DNA of 64,000 bases, from assembly GCA_015680685.1 (NCBI GenBank), contig MNCI01016470.1, positions 293,987 through 357,986 of the forward strand, in the 5' to 3' direction. Shown one piece after another: positions 1 to 11,529 of this stretch (position 1 is the stretch's first letter; the number at the start of each line of letters is the position of its first letter). The translations under genes were made by a program, and so were the position numbers. The notes beneath the pieces were generated by a model, which was given only the letters and a program-made list of their open reading frames with translations, was not told the DNA's origin and did not search any database. This DNA is from Gnetum montanum (Eukaryota > Streptophyta > Gnetopsida > Gnetales > Gnetaceae).

Positions 1-1075
1 ATTAATGGAATTATATTTAAACTATTAATACTCATTACTCGAGATAGTAATACAATCATAAGACCTACTATTTCTTTTCTACTAACATCTACACATGTTT
101 TTTCTAAGATCATTCTCTATAACTTATGTATAGTTAAAGCTCATGCTAATCTATATGGTAGTTGGTAAGATCCTTCACGTATGATTGGTGGAATGCATAC
201 TTATCAAGGATGTTCTTAATCATATGGTATTCTAATGTAAATGTCAAACTCAATAATAACATACAATGATAGCTATGGAGGTTTACAATGAGGGATGTAA
301 ATTATTTTTTTATTGACTTCCATTGCACAATTAACCAATCCTGTGTCTATCCATAGACTAACAGTAAGCATAATCCTTTCAATCTCAAAGATAAATATCA
401 CTCAATCTAGTTCTCCTTCTTTATCATTCAATAATCTAATACCAATTTTGTTTCTATCTACTATGCATTGTGCAACTAGCTTCTGTAATTTTAGCAATAA
501 GTTTTCGTTATGCATATGCACCTTATTTTTTGTATCAAATAAATTCATAGAATTCTCAAATACATATTAGTCATCTGATGCCAATGAAATATCCATTATT
601 GAGCTCAAAAAATCATAATCATAATGATTGATTTTCCCTTCTCATATATTCATCAAAACTTCTTTAAATATTTGTTACCATGGATCATTTCCCTTTATTG
701 ATACATATCACCCAACATTACAAATGTATTGAATGCTAACCAGAAATTTTTCACATGGATTTAAGATGATAGGTACGGTATAACATCTTTCACATAAATT
801 AATTATAGTTCAATTTCTTCATTTTTTCTTCCAAGATCACATTTTTCATTTCTGAAAAGATAGTGCAATAGTAATTGTGCCCAATAATAATCTATCCATT
901 TTTCCTCTCTTGCTCCAAAAGGTACTCTAAATCTAGGATATATTTTGATAACAATTGGTTGTGGTTGAGTTCTTCATATTGGCACCTCTTTCTTTTTAAG
1001 AACTAAACATAGAATATTTACTTATTATAGTATTGTTTGATTTTTCAAAATTCCCTATCTTTGAAACGTAGTATT
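1..1075 (-). pseudogene. Helitron helicase relic, internally deleted
   Basis: Read on the minus strand, this is a decayed copy of the same RepHel family encoded at 20569-26447. From right to left it aligns with the segment before the helicase (motif EEKWIDYYWAQLLLHY), then jumps to VKDVIPYLSS, the MHRAT-type region seen antisense at 313-570, and the C-terminal helicase segment ending LSRVMSINSLNIIP at position 1. The jump, near 795-815, removes about 835 bp relative to the full copy, and with it the Walker A and Walker B motifs. Many in-frame stops are present, several where the intact copy has CAA, CAG or CGA. The left end is cut by the window edge. It cannot encode an active helicase. The identification rests on direct comparison within the window. 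Confidence 0.9.
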
Positions 1076-1099
1076 AAAATATAATCCACTAAACAAAAA

Positions 1100-2602
1100 T
1101 GCCACAGAGCATACCATAAACTCTATAAAGTTCAAATGCTTTTTTTGCTTCATCAACAATAAAGTGTAGGAATTTAAAATTCTATGAAATATCACAATTG
1201 GTAGTCACCACTGCAAAAATTGGTCTCATTCATACCATTTATTTTTCTTTTCCACTCATATGTCACTCTCATGGATAGTTGAGACTCATTCTTAAGCTAA
1301 TCAGGCTATCCCATGATGATAACGATAATAGATATTCCAAGTCTCATAAATGAGAACATTTCCAATCTACATAATAATCTATCAATAATCATAATCTAGT
1401 TTTCATTTTCTTGATCACCTTAACTAGATTGATTTTAAGACTATCAAGCATATGAAAGAAGTTTAGTAGCTATAGAAATCATGGTTGGTCATTATTCAAA
1501 TCTTATGTTGGCATTCTTTGGTATCATTTACCTATTCCAGTGCACACAAGGTTTGTTACACATTTTTGTTGTTTTGTTCTTTTCAACCCCATGAACATTC
1601 CATGTTATAAGTTGTATGGTATTGCTATGCAAATATTTGCATGATTTATTTAACTTGAAGGATATTATATATATAGGAACTATATGCTTACAGTACATGA
1701 ATATTCCAAAAATTTGTTATGAAAATTCTCAAAAAATGTCAATGTAAAAAATTCTATTTCTTCTAAGCATCAAGAAGTGAAACTTATGTGGGAGTATCTA
1801 GTTATGCTCTACAAGATTCAGTGTTTACAACCAAACTCTACTCTATAGGATTTAGTCATAATATTTTGACAATTTTGGCTAATCCACCTTTGATTTGAAA
1901 GAAACTTATGTTCAACCAAAATGCCATAGAGTGCACTATAAACTCTAGAAATCCTAATTTTTTTTTCATCAACATGGAAGTGTAGGAATTTAAAATTCCA
2001 TGAAATATCACAAGTTGGCTATCCCCACTATAAAATATGAACTCATTCCTAAAATTTATTTTTCTTTCCTAGTCACAACTCACTCTCATGGATACTTAAG
2101 ACCCATTCTCAAACTAATTAGTCTACCCCAACGATGAAAACAATAATAGATCTTCCAATTCTCATAAATGAGAACATTGCAAATGTGCATAATAATCCAT
2201 CAATAATTATCATCTAGTTTTCCTTTTGCTAATCATGTTAACTAGATTGATTTTAAGGTTATCAAGCACGTCAAAGAAGTTCAGTAGTAAAAAAAATCAT
2301 GGCTAGCCATCATTCAAATTTTATGCTAGCCATCTTTAGTATCATTTACCTATTCCAATACATACATCAACATGGAAGTGTAGGAATTCAAAATTTCATG
2401 AAATATCATAAGCTGGCTATCCCCACTGCAAAATTTGAATTCATTCCTACCATTTATTTTTCTTTCCCACTCGCAGGATACTCTCATGGGTACTTGAGAC
2501 CTATTCTCAAGCTAATTAGTCTACCCCATGATGACAATGATAATAGATCTTCCAATTCTTGTAAATGAGAACAATGCAAATTTGCACAATAATCCATCAA
2601 TA
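1100..2602. repeat. Three copies of a ~400-bp repeat of unknown origin
   Basis: Copy A is 1100-1543, copy B 1921-2364 and copy C 2365-2602 (truncated). B and C are in direct tandem with a 398-bp period: catcaacatggaagtg recurs at 1967 and 2365. A is separated from B by 1544-1920, in which I recognise nothing. Each copy carries a block reading roughly 'gtgtaggaatt...catgaaatatcac' and a later 'gaacatt/gcaaat...aataatcc' block. Copy C stops exactly where the Athila-like LTR remnant starts. There is no recognisable protein. It could be a fragment of another LTR or a satellite-like expansion. Confidence 0.75.
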
Positions 2603-2908
2603 GATTAGTTAGAGACTAGTTAGTTAATTAATTTAGATTAATCATTAATTACTCTATCTCTCTCTCTCTTCAAACACCCAAAAACATAAAACATAAAATG
2701 ATAAAAATGATATGGCTCAATTACTCTTAACCATACCATCATGTTTGACAAGTGAAATTAGGAAGAGAATGAATGACATTAGGGCAAGGTTCACTTCCCA
2801 GAAGACTAGTGTACCAGAAATTGTAAAGTTCATAGAATTCAACCAAATCATGCATGAACACTTTGTGATTCATATGGTTGGGCATAGGGGGTACCTTGCC
2901 ACTTATCA
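2603..2908 (+). repeat. Truncated 5' LTR of the Athila-like element
   Basis: Aligns with the last 304 bp of the 3' LTR (15307-15610): shared blocks include gattagttagagac, a run of tctctctc, acataaaacataaaatg and the terminal ggtaccttg...TCATCA. About 610 bp of the LTR 5' part (U3, TATA) is missing. The break falls at the junction with repeat copy C at 2602, so the loss probably came from recombination or deletion after insertion. Confidence 0.87.
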
Positions 2909-2909
2909 T

Positions 2910-2927
2910 TGGTGCCATTTCTAGGGA
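2910..2927 (+). other. Primer-binding site, tRNA-Asp type
   Basis: TGGTGCCATTTCTAGGGA lies one base after the LTR terminus. The classical Athila site complementary to the tRNA-Asp 3' end is TGGCGCCGTTGCCGGGGA. Five of the differences are transitions expected from CpG/CHG decay (C to T, G to A); one G to T is not. It marks the first base of minus-strand synthesis and confirms the 5' LTR boundary. Confidence 0.8.
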
Positions 2928-3399
2928 CTTTTTTATTGAAATGTGTGCTATCTAGGATCAATGAATATTATTAATATCATTGGACAAACTTAAGATCAAC
3001 ATCACTCATACATGACATATAACTACTAAGCACACTGATGATTTTAATTGTTGCAAAATTTCTTCTTTCCATATGCATGAAGATGTTAAACTATTGGTTC
3101 CATAGGAGTGCGAAGTGGTATATACTCATCTAGATGATTATGTGCTAGACTTCATCTTCATCCTACATTAGGATGAATAGCTACAATGGTGTGACATGGA
3201 GGGAAACATTGTATTGTCCCCTGATCAACCTATGCCTAGGATGCTGTTTCAAATTCTTAAAAAGTTAGGCATCTCAGATCTTCATGAGGAATACATTGTG
3301 AATGATCATGACACTCAAGACTTCGATCCCATTGAAACACAATGCAAGTGAGATCAACACCAAGCGAAGCACCATGAGCTTACGAAGTGAAAAAATGTC

Positions 3400-4450
3400 A
3401 CTAATTCCTTATTCCTCCTAAATCAAGATGACAATGAGGATTCTCCCTTTAAAGGTTCTTAACATGAAGATTCTCCACCCCCTATTGTTGGTAATGAGGG
3501 TGTAACCCTAAACCTAGGATCCACTATTCATAAACCAGGTTCAGAAAAAAGTGATAGTCAAGGTAGGAACTTAGGTAAACATCATAATAGCAAAGGATCT
3601 AAGGATGGTGGTCATAATGAATGAAGAGGTGGTGGCAGACACTGCAATGGTGGTGGTGGTCCATCTTCCTCTTGATCCTCTTCATCTAATTCTAAACATT
3701 TATCTTCATCTTCTAGTTCTCATAAAAGCCACCATCGAAAAAATCATGATGAAGGTGATCAACAAGACAACAATGACCATCACGGCCATCAAGAATGCAG
3801 AGGTGACAGAAACCATCATTGACACAATCATGATGATGAACCTTTGTTGGTGACTAGAAGTATGCTTAACATTACAGAGGTAGTTATAATTCCAACCAAC
3901 CATATAAAAGACAATTGGATCAAGCATGTAGACATGAATAATATCCCACAATTTGAGAGAGGATGCAATTCTAATTTCCAAAATCACCTACAAGCTTTCC
4001 AAAATGCCTGTGTCTTATAGAACATTGAAAATGACTGGTAGAAACTCAAGATTTTTTCCAAGACACATTAAGGAAGCTAAGTGCTAGTACTGATCCTTGG
4101 AACTAGAATCCATTCACCGATGGAGTACTGTATTAGAGCTATTTAATGACAAATATCATATATACTCTAGAGTGTCTAATCTAAGAAGGAAAATGCAAGG
4201 CTGGAAATAGGGAACACATGAACCCTTGGATGCTACCATGGGTAGATACTATTCACTCTTACATCGATGCCATGGCCATGATTATTCTCAAAGGAAACAA
4301 CTCTACCACATCATAGGTGGGCTTAGAGTAGAAAATAGAAGAACTCTTGGGGTGTATGCCTAGGGGAGACTGTCTAAACCTAGAGCTCATCAAATCTAAA
4401 GGTTGATAGAGTAGGTAGCAAAAGAAGGCGAGTTGCAAAAAAAGGCAAGT
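3400..4450 (+). pseudogene. Athila-like gag pseudogene
   Basis: The N-terminal part (about 3400-3860) is low complexity, first Gly-rich (GGGG), then Ser-rich, then His/Asp/Asn-rich (for example HHGHQECRGDRNHH), as is common ahead of plant gag capsids. At 4096-4445 one frame gives a capsid-like stretch: LFNDKYHIYSRVSNLRRKM, EPLDATMGRYYSLLHRC, then QLYHIIGGLRVE. This fits the Retrotrans_gag pattern. In-frame stops interrupt it (TAG after QGWK, TAG in VYA-GRL, TAA, TAG), the kind produced from CAG and CAA. 4450-5410 continues as a Pro/Gln/Tyr-rich linker with stops and no recognised domain; the PR-proximal part (5417-5560) is Pro/Ser-rich. Gag forms the particle in functional relatives; this copy cannot. 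Confidence 0.72.
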
Positions 4451-5562
4451 GTTTCAAGTATAATAGGGATCCTTCCATCAAGAAATGGGAGGTTTAATTT
4501 TATGACAAGGAGAAGTCATAACTCAATGAAGTGGTGAACATGAAAACCTTACCCACAAAAATCTATTTTTGATATTTTAGCAAAGATTGATAAATTATGG
4601 GACTCTTTGGATGAAAAATTCCAAAATACTATAAATATTGCTAAAGAATCCAAGGAGCAAAATACTGATTATAACCATAAGAGATGAAAAGAAGTTGAAT
4701 GTGCTTATTAAAGTGGTAAGGGAAAAGTTGTTGTCGTAGAGGAAGTTGTGGAAACTGATTCTAATGATAAAATTGGTTGTGACATCTATGAATATGAACA
4801 TCCAAAGGGATGATGTTACCCTATGATGTCACCCTTACAAGAGTCTAGGGTGTATGCATTGAATCCTAAACTAGCACATAGGCAAGCACCCAGGTGATTA
4901 CCGTATCCTCAAGGTAATCCAAGGTAGTTTTACTAGCAATAATAAGCTTACTACCCTAGTGGCTCTCCACCACAACCATATGAGCAATACCAACAATGGC
5001 ATCAATCACAATTATAGGGAATTCCACCACCAAAGTAGTAGTACTCTTATAGACAACCAGATCCATATGGATACTACGTTCAGCAACCAATTTTTCTAAG
5101 AATTTCTACAAGTCATGCCTCATTTTAGCATCACTATTATCCTCTAGAGTACCACCGAACACATTCACCATCTACTCAAGGAGAAAACCCATATCCATAC
5201 CATCCTCCACATCTGTTTGCACACACACCTTTTTCCTCAACCCAGTTACCCCTTGCTTTGTCCATGTAAGTTGAGATTCCTTCATAGCCATAGCAATGAA
5301 ATGCTACGAGGGCTATACATTCACAACTAGGTTTTCAACCAAGTGGTTTAGACAATTAATCTAAAAAAAAATCCTTCTTCCAACCCAATAGTCCTCTCCA
5401 ACCCTCACAACCTAGTATGGCTAATCACCCTACATCTCCAGTACCCTCATCCTCTGCATCAAATACCTTCAAGTATCCTTCAAATCAAGCATTGCCTTGG
5501 ATCTACACTGTGATGCTAACTCATGCTATTTTCAATTGGATCAAGGTTGGAAACCTTCCTAT

Positions 5563-5968
5563 GAAAAGATATAACCTAAGAAGTCCACTCATTTACCTAC
5601 AGATCACTGGACATGAGCCATGCAAGCCTCTTCTTAATTCTAGTTCTAGTGTCAATCTCATCTATCATGATATGTATGAGGCTTGAAAGCTACTACCTCT
5701 TAAGAAAATCAACATTCACCTAGAATTGGTAGATTAATCAATCATTTTTCCTTTTGAATTAGTGGAGGACATTGTGATCATAGTGAGTGGGAGGTCCTAT
5801 CCTACTAATTTCTTGGTCATTAGGATTGAAAATTGCAAAGGTGACTTCCCCATCATTATGGGAATGGCTTGGTTAAGCATAGTCAACACATATATGGGCA
5901 TAAGGGATCTCTCCTTGGAAATCACCAAGGAAAATGAATTTGTAAAGTTAGAGAAGAAGTATATTTGA
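5563..5968 (+). pseudogene. Retropepsin (protease) domain of the Athila-like pol
   Basis: One reading frame runs from ITGHEPCKPLLNSSSSVNLI to PIIMGMAWLSIVNTYMGI. The first block is the aspartic-protease active site, where families have D-T/S-G-S/A-S; here it reads N-S-S-S-S, so both the catalytic Asp and the following Gly are lost. The second block matches the 'GRPWLAT.NA.I' segment that follows in Athila proteases. Two stops (TGA near 5684 and TAA near 5734) lie between them. The enzyme would have matured Gag-Pol; this one is dead at the active site as well as truncated. Confidence 0.82.
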
Positions 5969-6154
5969 TGCATCATGTACAATGATAATAGGTCCAATTA
6001 CATGCAGAAGGTTTGATCTATCAAAAGTACATACATCAAAGCATGCAATCAGTGTGCACAAGAAACAAATATTAAAAGGTGTCTATATGCAATAGCCGCA
6101 AAAGAGGAGGATACCTAGTGGCTAATAGCTGAATTAGATAGTAGCACATTATGC

Positions 6155-7790
6155 ATGAAACCAACTAAGAGCTTAACATGTGCTTATGTTGGAAGCATGG
6201 ATGAACTTGAGCAAGTTCATCTCCAACTCTCTAATGATGAAGATGATGATACTTGTTGGGAAGAGTTGGAAAGCCCTGATCATCTTAAGCAAGAGCCCCT
6301 AGAACTAAAAAATTTATCAACTAGCATGAAATATTCATTTTTAAATAATGGTAAATTGGTCATAATCAATGCCAAACTTGCTCGTGAACAAAATGAAAAG
6401 ATGTTAAAGGTGATTAACAAATGGCCAACAATATTTTTTGGTCATATCCTAAGCTAACAAGAATCGATCCAAGGATATGCCAACATCACATTTATACCAA
6501 CCTAGCCATGAAGCCAAGAAGGTAGCCATAGAGGCAGTTGAACACCAAATTGAAGCAAATCATCAAGGAGGAAATAGAGCAACTCCTCAAGGTAGGGCTC
6601 ATCTATCCCATCGTGGATAGTGAGTGGGTTAGTCCACTCATAATTGTGTGAAAGAAAGGTGGCAAGTGGTGAGTCTACATCAACTTTAGGTTGTTGAGTA
6701 TGGAAATGTTTAAAGATCATTTTCCATAGTCATTTGTGGATCAAGTGTTGGACACCATATCTAGGCATTGCTATTATAGCTTCTTGGATGCTTATAGTGG
6801 CTATAACCAAATCCAAATTACACTAGAAAATCAAGCCAAGACAACATTCACAAGTCCCTAGGGAACTTTTGCATATTGTAAGATGCCATTTTCTCTATGA
6901 AATGTCCTTGCAACATTTCAATGCCTAGTCCTTAGTATTTTCCAATAGAAAATTGAGTGGTGTGGAAGTATTCATGGATGACTTCTCCACCTATGGAGCT
7001 ACATTTCAGCAAGCCTTGGACTACTTTGAGCAAGTATTAAAAAGATGTATGGAAACAAATATATGGCTCAACTAGAAAAAAAGTCATCTTATGGTCCAAG
7101 AATGCATTATGTTGGGGCATTGAATTTTACAAGAAGGAATTGAGGTAGACCCAAAAAAGATAAGGGTCATCCAAGAAATTACATGTCAACCAAAGATAGT
7201 TAAAGATGTAAAATCATTCCTTAGACACACTCGCTACTACTAGTGATATATAGATAATTTCTCTAAGATCACAAAGTCATTGGTCGAGCTGATGAAAAAA
7301 GATGCTCCATTCATCTAGACCAAGGAATGTGAATATGCATTTCAATAGTTGAAGGAAAAACTTGTAGAAAAACCAATTCTATGGGCACCAAACTAGTATA
7401 GACCATTTCACATAATGAAAAACACATCTAATTATGCTTTGGGAGCTGTGCTTACATAGTTGGATAATAAAAAATATCCATATTACATCCACTGCCCAAG
7501 TTGAAGCATTGTGAGTGCACAATTGAATTATACCACAACTAAAAAAGAACTAATGGTAGTGGTGTGTGCTCTTGAAAAGTTAAAGAACTATGTGATTGGA
7601 TATAAAGTAATTGTACACATAGACCACAGTGGCATCCACGTCATAATGAAAAAGTTGATGGTAAGCCCTTGTATCATATGATGGCTTGTGATCTTGTAGA
7701 AATTCAATCTCACTATGGTAGATCAAAAAAGGATTGAGAATGTGGTTGCTAATCACCTCTCTCAATTAAGATGGGATTACAAAGAGGAGG
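6155..7790 (+). pseudogene. Reverse transcriptase-RNase H of the Athila-like pol
   Basis: 6155-6457 is the pre-RT segment (PLELKNLSTSMKYSFL, then NEKMLKVINKWPTIF) in the protease frame. A frameshift precedes the RT, which continues with QLLKVGLIYPIVDSEWVSPL, KKGGKW, SFLDAYSGYNQIQI, and after another shift VFMDDF near 6968-6988, the equivalent of the YxDD catalytic box with both Asp retained. The RNase H part (about 7380-7770) reads SNYALGAVL, KKELMVVVCALEKLKNYVIG and IENVVANHLSQLRW. Stops occur at the positions of conserved Arg, Trp and Gln codons (for example V-stop-KKGG, KW-stop-V, SP-stop-GTF). In function these copy genomic RNA into DNA and remove the RNA strand. Confidence 0.88.
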
Positions 7791-7799
7791 AGATCCCAA

Positions 7800-9560
7800 T
7801 CTTTTTTAGAGGAACTCCTCTTTACAGGACCAATAAATGACCAAGTGCCCATAGAAAAAAAATGGTGTGATGACATCCTCAATTACCTTACTCAAGAGAT
7901 GCCACAAGATCTTGACTTTAGAAAGAAGAAAAAATTTCTTCATCAAATAAAATACTTCATAGAAATCTACAGAAACCTCTACAAGGTGTGTGCCAATGGC
8001 TTGATTCATTGGTGTCTCACTAATGAAGATTAACTATGCATTTTCTAGGATGCTCACAAAGGGCCTTATGAAGGCCACTATATAGGGAGACACATAGTCA
8101 TAAAAATCCTGATGGTAGGATACTACTAGCCTACAATATTTAGGGATGCCCACTAATTTTTCTAATATTGTGAACATTATCAATGAGATGGTGGGATGTG
8201 AAAAATATGAATCTAAAGGGCCCTAGATCTACTATCTATGCTAAATAGAAATTAAAGAACTTTTTTTAGAACAAAAAACACACTTACAATTTGTTAATCC
8301 AGAATCTATATGTTTATGAATATGTGTTTCTACAATTATATAGACTTGGTTCCTTCCAAGAATGTATTTGAAGAGATAAGCATGAGTCTATAAAATCATG
8401 GGAATGATCCTTATCATCTTATTTATAGACGAGATAATCATGGGTATGGATAAGCATGGACAACTAGGATTTCATCTTATTTAGAAAAAATAAAAGGATG
8501 AGATCAATCTCCTTATAATGTGGAATGTCTACACATCATCTTCCAAAAGATGACTACTCAAATGGAAGGTCCTCAATAGTGTATTCAACCATTAGAGCTT
8601 TTTGACATATGGAAAATTGACTTCATGGGTCTCATCACACCCATGTCCAACAAAAATTCATATATCATTGTAGCAGTGGACTACTGCATGAAATGGGTAG
8701 AAGCAGTAGCTATTGCTAATTGTACATCATCCACTACAACTAGATTTATACAACAAAATGTTGTAAACAGGTTTGCGGTGCCATGCATACTAATTTTTAA
8801 CAATGGAAATAATTTCATAGGTGCCACCTTTAGAAAGTTGATGCAACACTTGGGGATTGAACATAAATTAACAATACCCTATCGCCCCCAAGCTAATGGT
8901 CAAGTAGAGGTAACCAACAGGGAGATCACAAAAATCCTAATAAGGACCATAAGCAAATATAGGAAATATTGGAGTACAAAACTCAACAATGTCCTCTAGG
9001 CCTACCATTCAACATGAAAACTTTTTATTGGCTATTCTCCCTACAAGTTAGTGTGTAGAAAACTTCCAACACTCCCGATTCAATCTAAGCTTCATACACT
9101 CTCAACAGCTTGTGATCTAAATTTTGACCTAAGTCTAGCATAAAAAGAAAGACTCATAAACCTAAATGTATTAGATGAAAACTAATTGATGGCCCTATCT
9201 TTGAATGAGGTGCACAAGGCATTCAACAAGAAACACCATAACTTGAAAATACAAAAGGTAAAACTTCAACTAGGAGTGGAATCTCACACATGTATCCTAG
9301 AAGACCAAATTCCAAATGTTGTTGGAGGGACATTATAAAATTGATCAAACCTTTCCCTCTAGGGTCATGTTAATTTACAAACCTGAGAGCTTAAATAAAA
9401 AGCAATTGGTCAACATCCAATAAGTGAAACCTTTCCTAGAACCAAGACAAGCTAGTGTAGCTACCACCTTAATGGATGGAAAACCACATTCAATTTTTTG
9501 GACCTCCTCCTTTCAACTTAGTCATGGGTGAGATGGCCATCCATCCTAACAATCCATATG
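7800..9560 (+). pseudogene. Integrase and pol C-terminus of the Athila-like element
   Basis: The zinc-binding part is visible near 8040-8190 (DAHKGPYEGHY, then ILMVGYY-stop-PTIFRDAH). The core lies at about 8590-8998: FDIWKIDFMGLITPMSN, VDYCMKWVEAVA, then IFNNGNNFIGATF, HKLTIPYRPQANGQVEVTN. In the DDE triad the first Asp (KIDF) and the Glu (QVEV) are present, but the second Asp has become Asn (NNGNNF for DNGTNF), so the core is catalytically dead. Beyond the TAG at 8998 the frame continues with SPYKLVCRKLPTLPIQ and NEVHKAFNKKHHNLKIQ, the usual C-terminal tail. The zinc and core parts are separated by an extra segment of about 330 bp (8205-8535). Homologous to the minus-strand relic at 42900-44095. 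Confidence 0.88.
8205..8535. mobile_element. Small insertion inside the integrase gene
   Basis: Integrase homology stops at about 8200 (CEHYQ-stop-DGG) and resumes near 8540 (QKMTTQMEGPQ). The intervening ~330 bp is AT-rich and unrelated to integrase. It starts TGTGAAAAATATG and ends near GTCTACACA, a TGTG/CACA pairing like the ends of a small LTR or TRIM element. I could not find a clear target-site duplication, so the exact ends and class are uncertain. Confidence 0.45.
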
Positions 9561-11035
9561 ACTTCTCAATTTTTTCATTTTTTTTGTTTTCCACATTTTT
9601 GATTTTATGAGTTATTTATTTTACAAATTTTTGATTTTTAATTTCTTCCATTGTTTGTTTTACATCATAATTAGTATATTTGAACCTTTCTTGATTATTC
9701 TACAATTTCTTATATATTTTACCTTGTTTTTTTTACTTGAGTGTGACTTTTTATCATTTTTTCTAATAAAAGTATTTTATTACTACAGGGCATAGTGTCA
9801 CTATTGTTGTTTACTGATGATGGCTTGTGCTTAATGTTGTGATTGTCAATGTTTGGTTTCTATTATTTAATTTTGATTTTTGATGACTATGACATGGTTT
9901 ATTTTTCATGGAACAGATAGCGAGTCCATGTCATCTACCCATCCAAAAAACTCTATGATTTTCCTTATTTTGGGAATTTGAGTCACTTCCATTAAAGAAA
10001 ATTTTAATCAATTGGTGACCTTGGTAGTTCCAAAATTGGAAAGGATTCAAATATTTGTGGAGGGTGTGACTTCAAATAGACTCAATACTCTTTGTACTCT
10101 TCTACTTGCTTGAGTGCCTAAGTGTTTTTCATGAACTTTGTACCGTTTCATTTCAACCACTCTAAGAAGTCAAATAAATTATTTGCACGGTGTGGTTTCC
10201 ATCCAAAAATTCAAAAACAAAACATGATGAAAATTCAAATCATACCTCTTAGACAAATAAATAGGCTACAAACACTAGTTATGGGACTAGAGAGACATGC
10301 ATCCATGCCTAAGGATCCCCTCTAACTAAGTTCCTCTCTTACTTCCCACTTCTCTTTTCTTCTCTTTATGGAATGAATGTTGTTTTTTGGAAGCACTCTC
10401 ATGTCTCAAGAAGGTGGATCAATCTTAGAGTGATGATGTGATGTCACTAATAGCAGTTGGTTTTGGTTTGGACTAAGGATGAATCTTCTCAGGTCATTTT
10501 AAACACAAACTCCACAAGGGACTTCTTATGACCTTAATTTAGGATTTCATTCCACCTTCTTTGTCATCCATCCATGTTGCACACCTCACCTCACTATTGG
10601 GTTCTATGTTATGATTTATGTCTTAGTTTGATATGTTTGAATTCTTAGATATATTCTTTTTAGTTAGTCCTTGACTTTTCATGACCATGAATCAACTATG
10701 GGGCCCATGGACTCCTTAGTTGAGGTTATGAAAGGGCAACAAGGACATGAGCCTACTATGGGGAGGACCAAATTGCATATCTCTAAGTTTGGTTAGTTAA
10801 GTTCTTTACCTTATACATTGCTACAATCCTATCTTTTGTATATTCCATTGTGCAAACCACTATGTGCTCCTTGATCTCTCATTTTCCATCCTCTTTCTCC
10901 AATTTCTTAATTTTTTTAATTTTCAGGACTTCAACATCCTCTTCTCATATTTTCATCATGTTCATGAATATTTGGATTTCTATTTGACCTTAATTTCATT
11001 CAAAATATCTTTGTAATTTTCAAGTTTGGACCAAG
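9561..11035. other. No gene seen; T-rich spacer after pol
   Basis: 9580-9790 is strongly T-rich. Past that I see short open stretches only and no recognised domain. In Athila-type elements this position is the non-coding spacer between integrase and the 3' ORF. Confidence 0.5.
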
Positions 11036-11345
11036 TCAATTGTGGTTAATAGCTATGTCGACAAGGCCTTGTTGACACAGTCGACTGCATTGATGAGGCC
11101 CCATTGAGAAGGCCCCATTGATGCATCACAAAAAACCTATAAATACCATTACAACTTTGAAATTTTTATCATTTCCTTCATAATGCTAGAGGGGGTTTTG
11201 CCATTTCTTAAAGCCCAAAACATTCCAAAGCCTATAACTTCCCAAATGTTTGCCCAAATCACATCGTTCCTTGATCCTGCAGCTACCAGAGGTGAACTCT
11301 TTATCACGGGGGCTACAAACTTAAGGTTTTTGATGAATTTTTAAA
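11036..11345 (+). repeat. LTR U3-like fragment with TATA box inside the element
   Basis: Carries alternating 'gaggccccattga' blocks (11095-11125) followed by CCTATAAATACC at about 11131. The same arrangement, gaggcc/gaggtgcc...cattga repeats then GGCTATAAATAC, is found in the 3' LTR U3 (14720-14825), and a related version on the minus strand at 45340-45436. It is either a nested LTR remnant or an internal promoter ahead of the 3' ORF. Similarity is by eye and short. Confidence 0.4.
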
Positions 11346-11529
11346 TTTTTTTTAACTCCCCCAAAGGGTTAATAAATTTAACAACATACGCACAACGATG
11401 TTTTTAGGAGTTAACCTTCCAACATCCTCTAGGATAATTTATTAGTAATAAAACATAAATAAAATAATGATTAAATTAATTAAATTAGTCATAATAACAA
11501 CTTAGTAAAGTGTAACTATCCTAAGGAGA

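Noticed and set aside
313-570. 85-codon plus-strand ORF
   Set aside because: It is antisense to the Helitron helicase relic and mirrors the antisense frame at 25739-26044 of the intact gene; a shadow.
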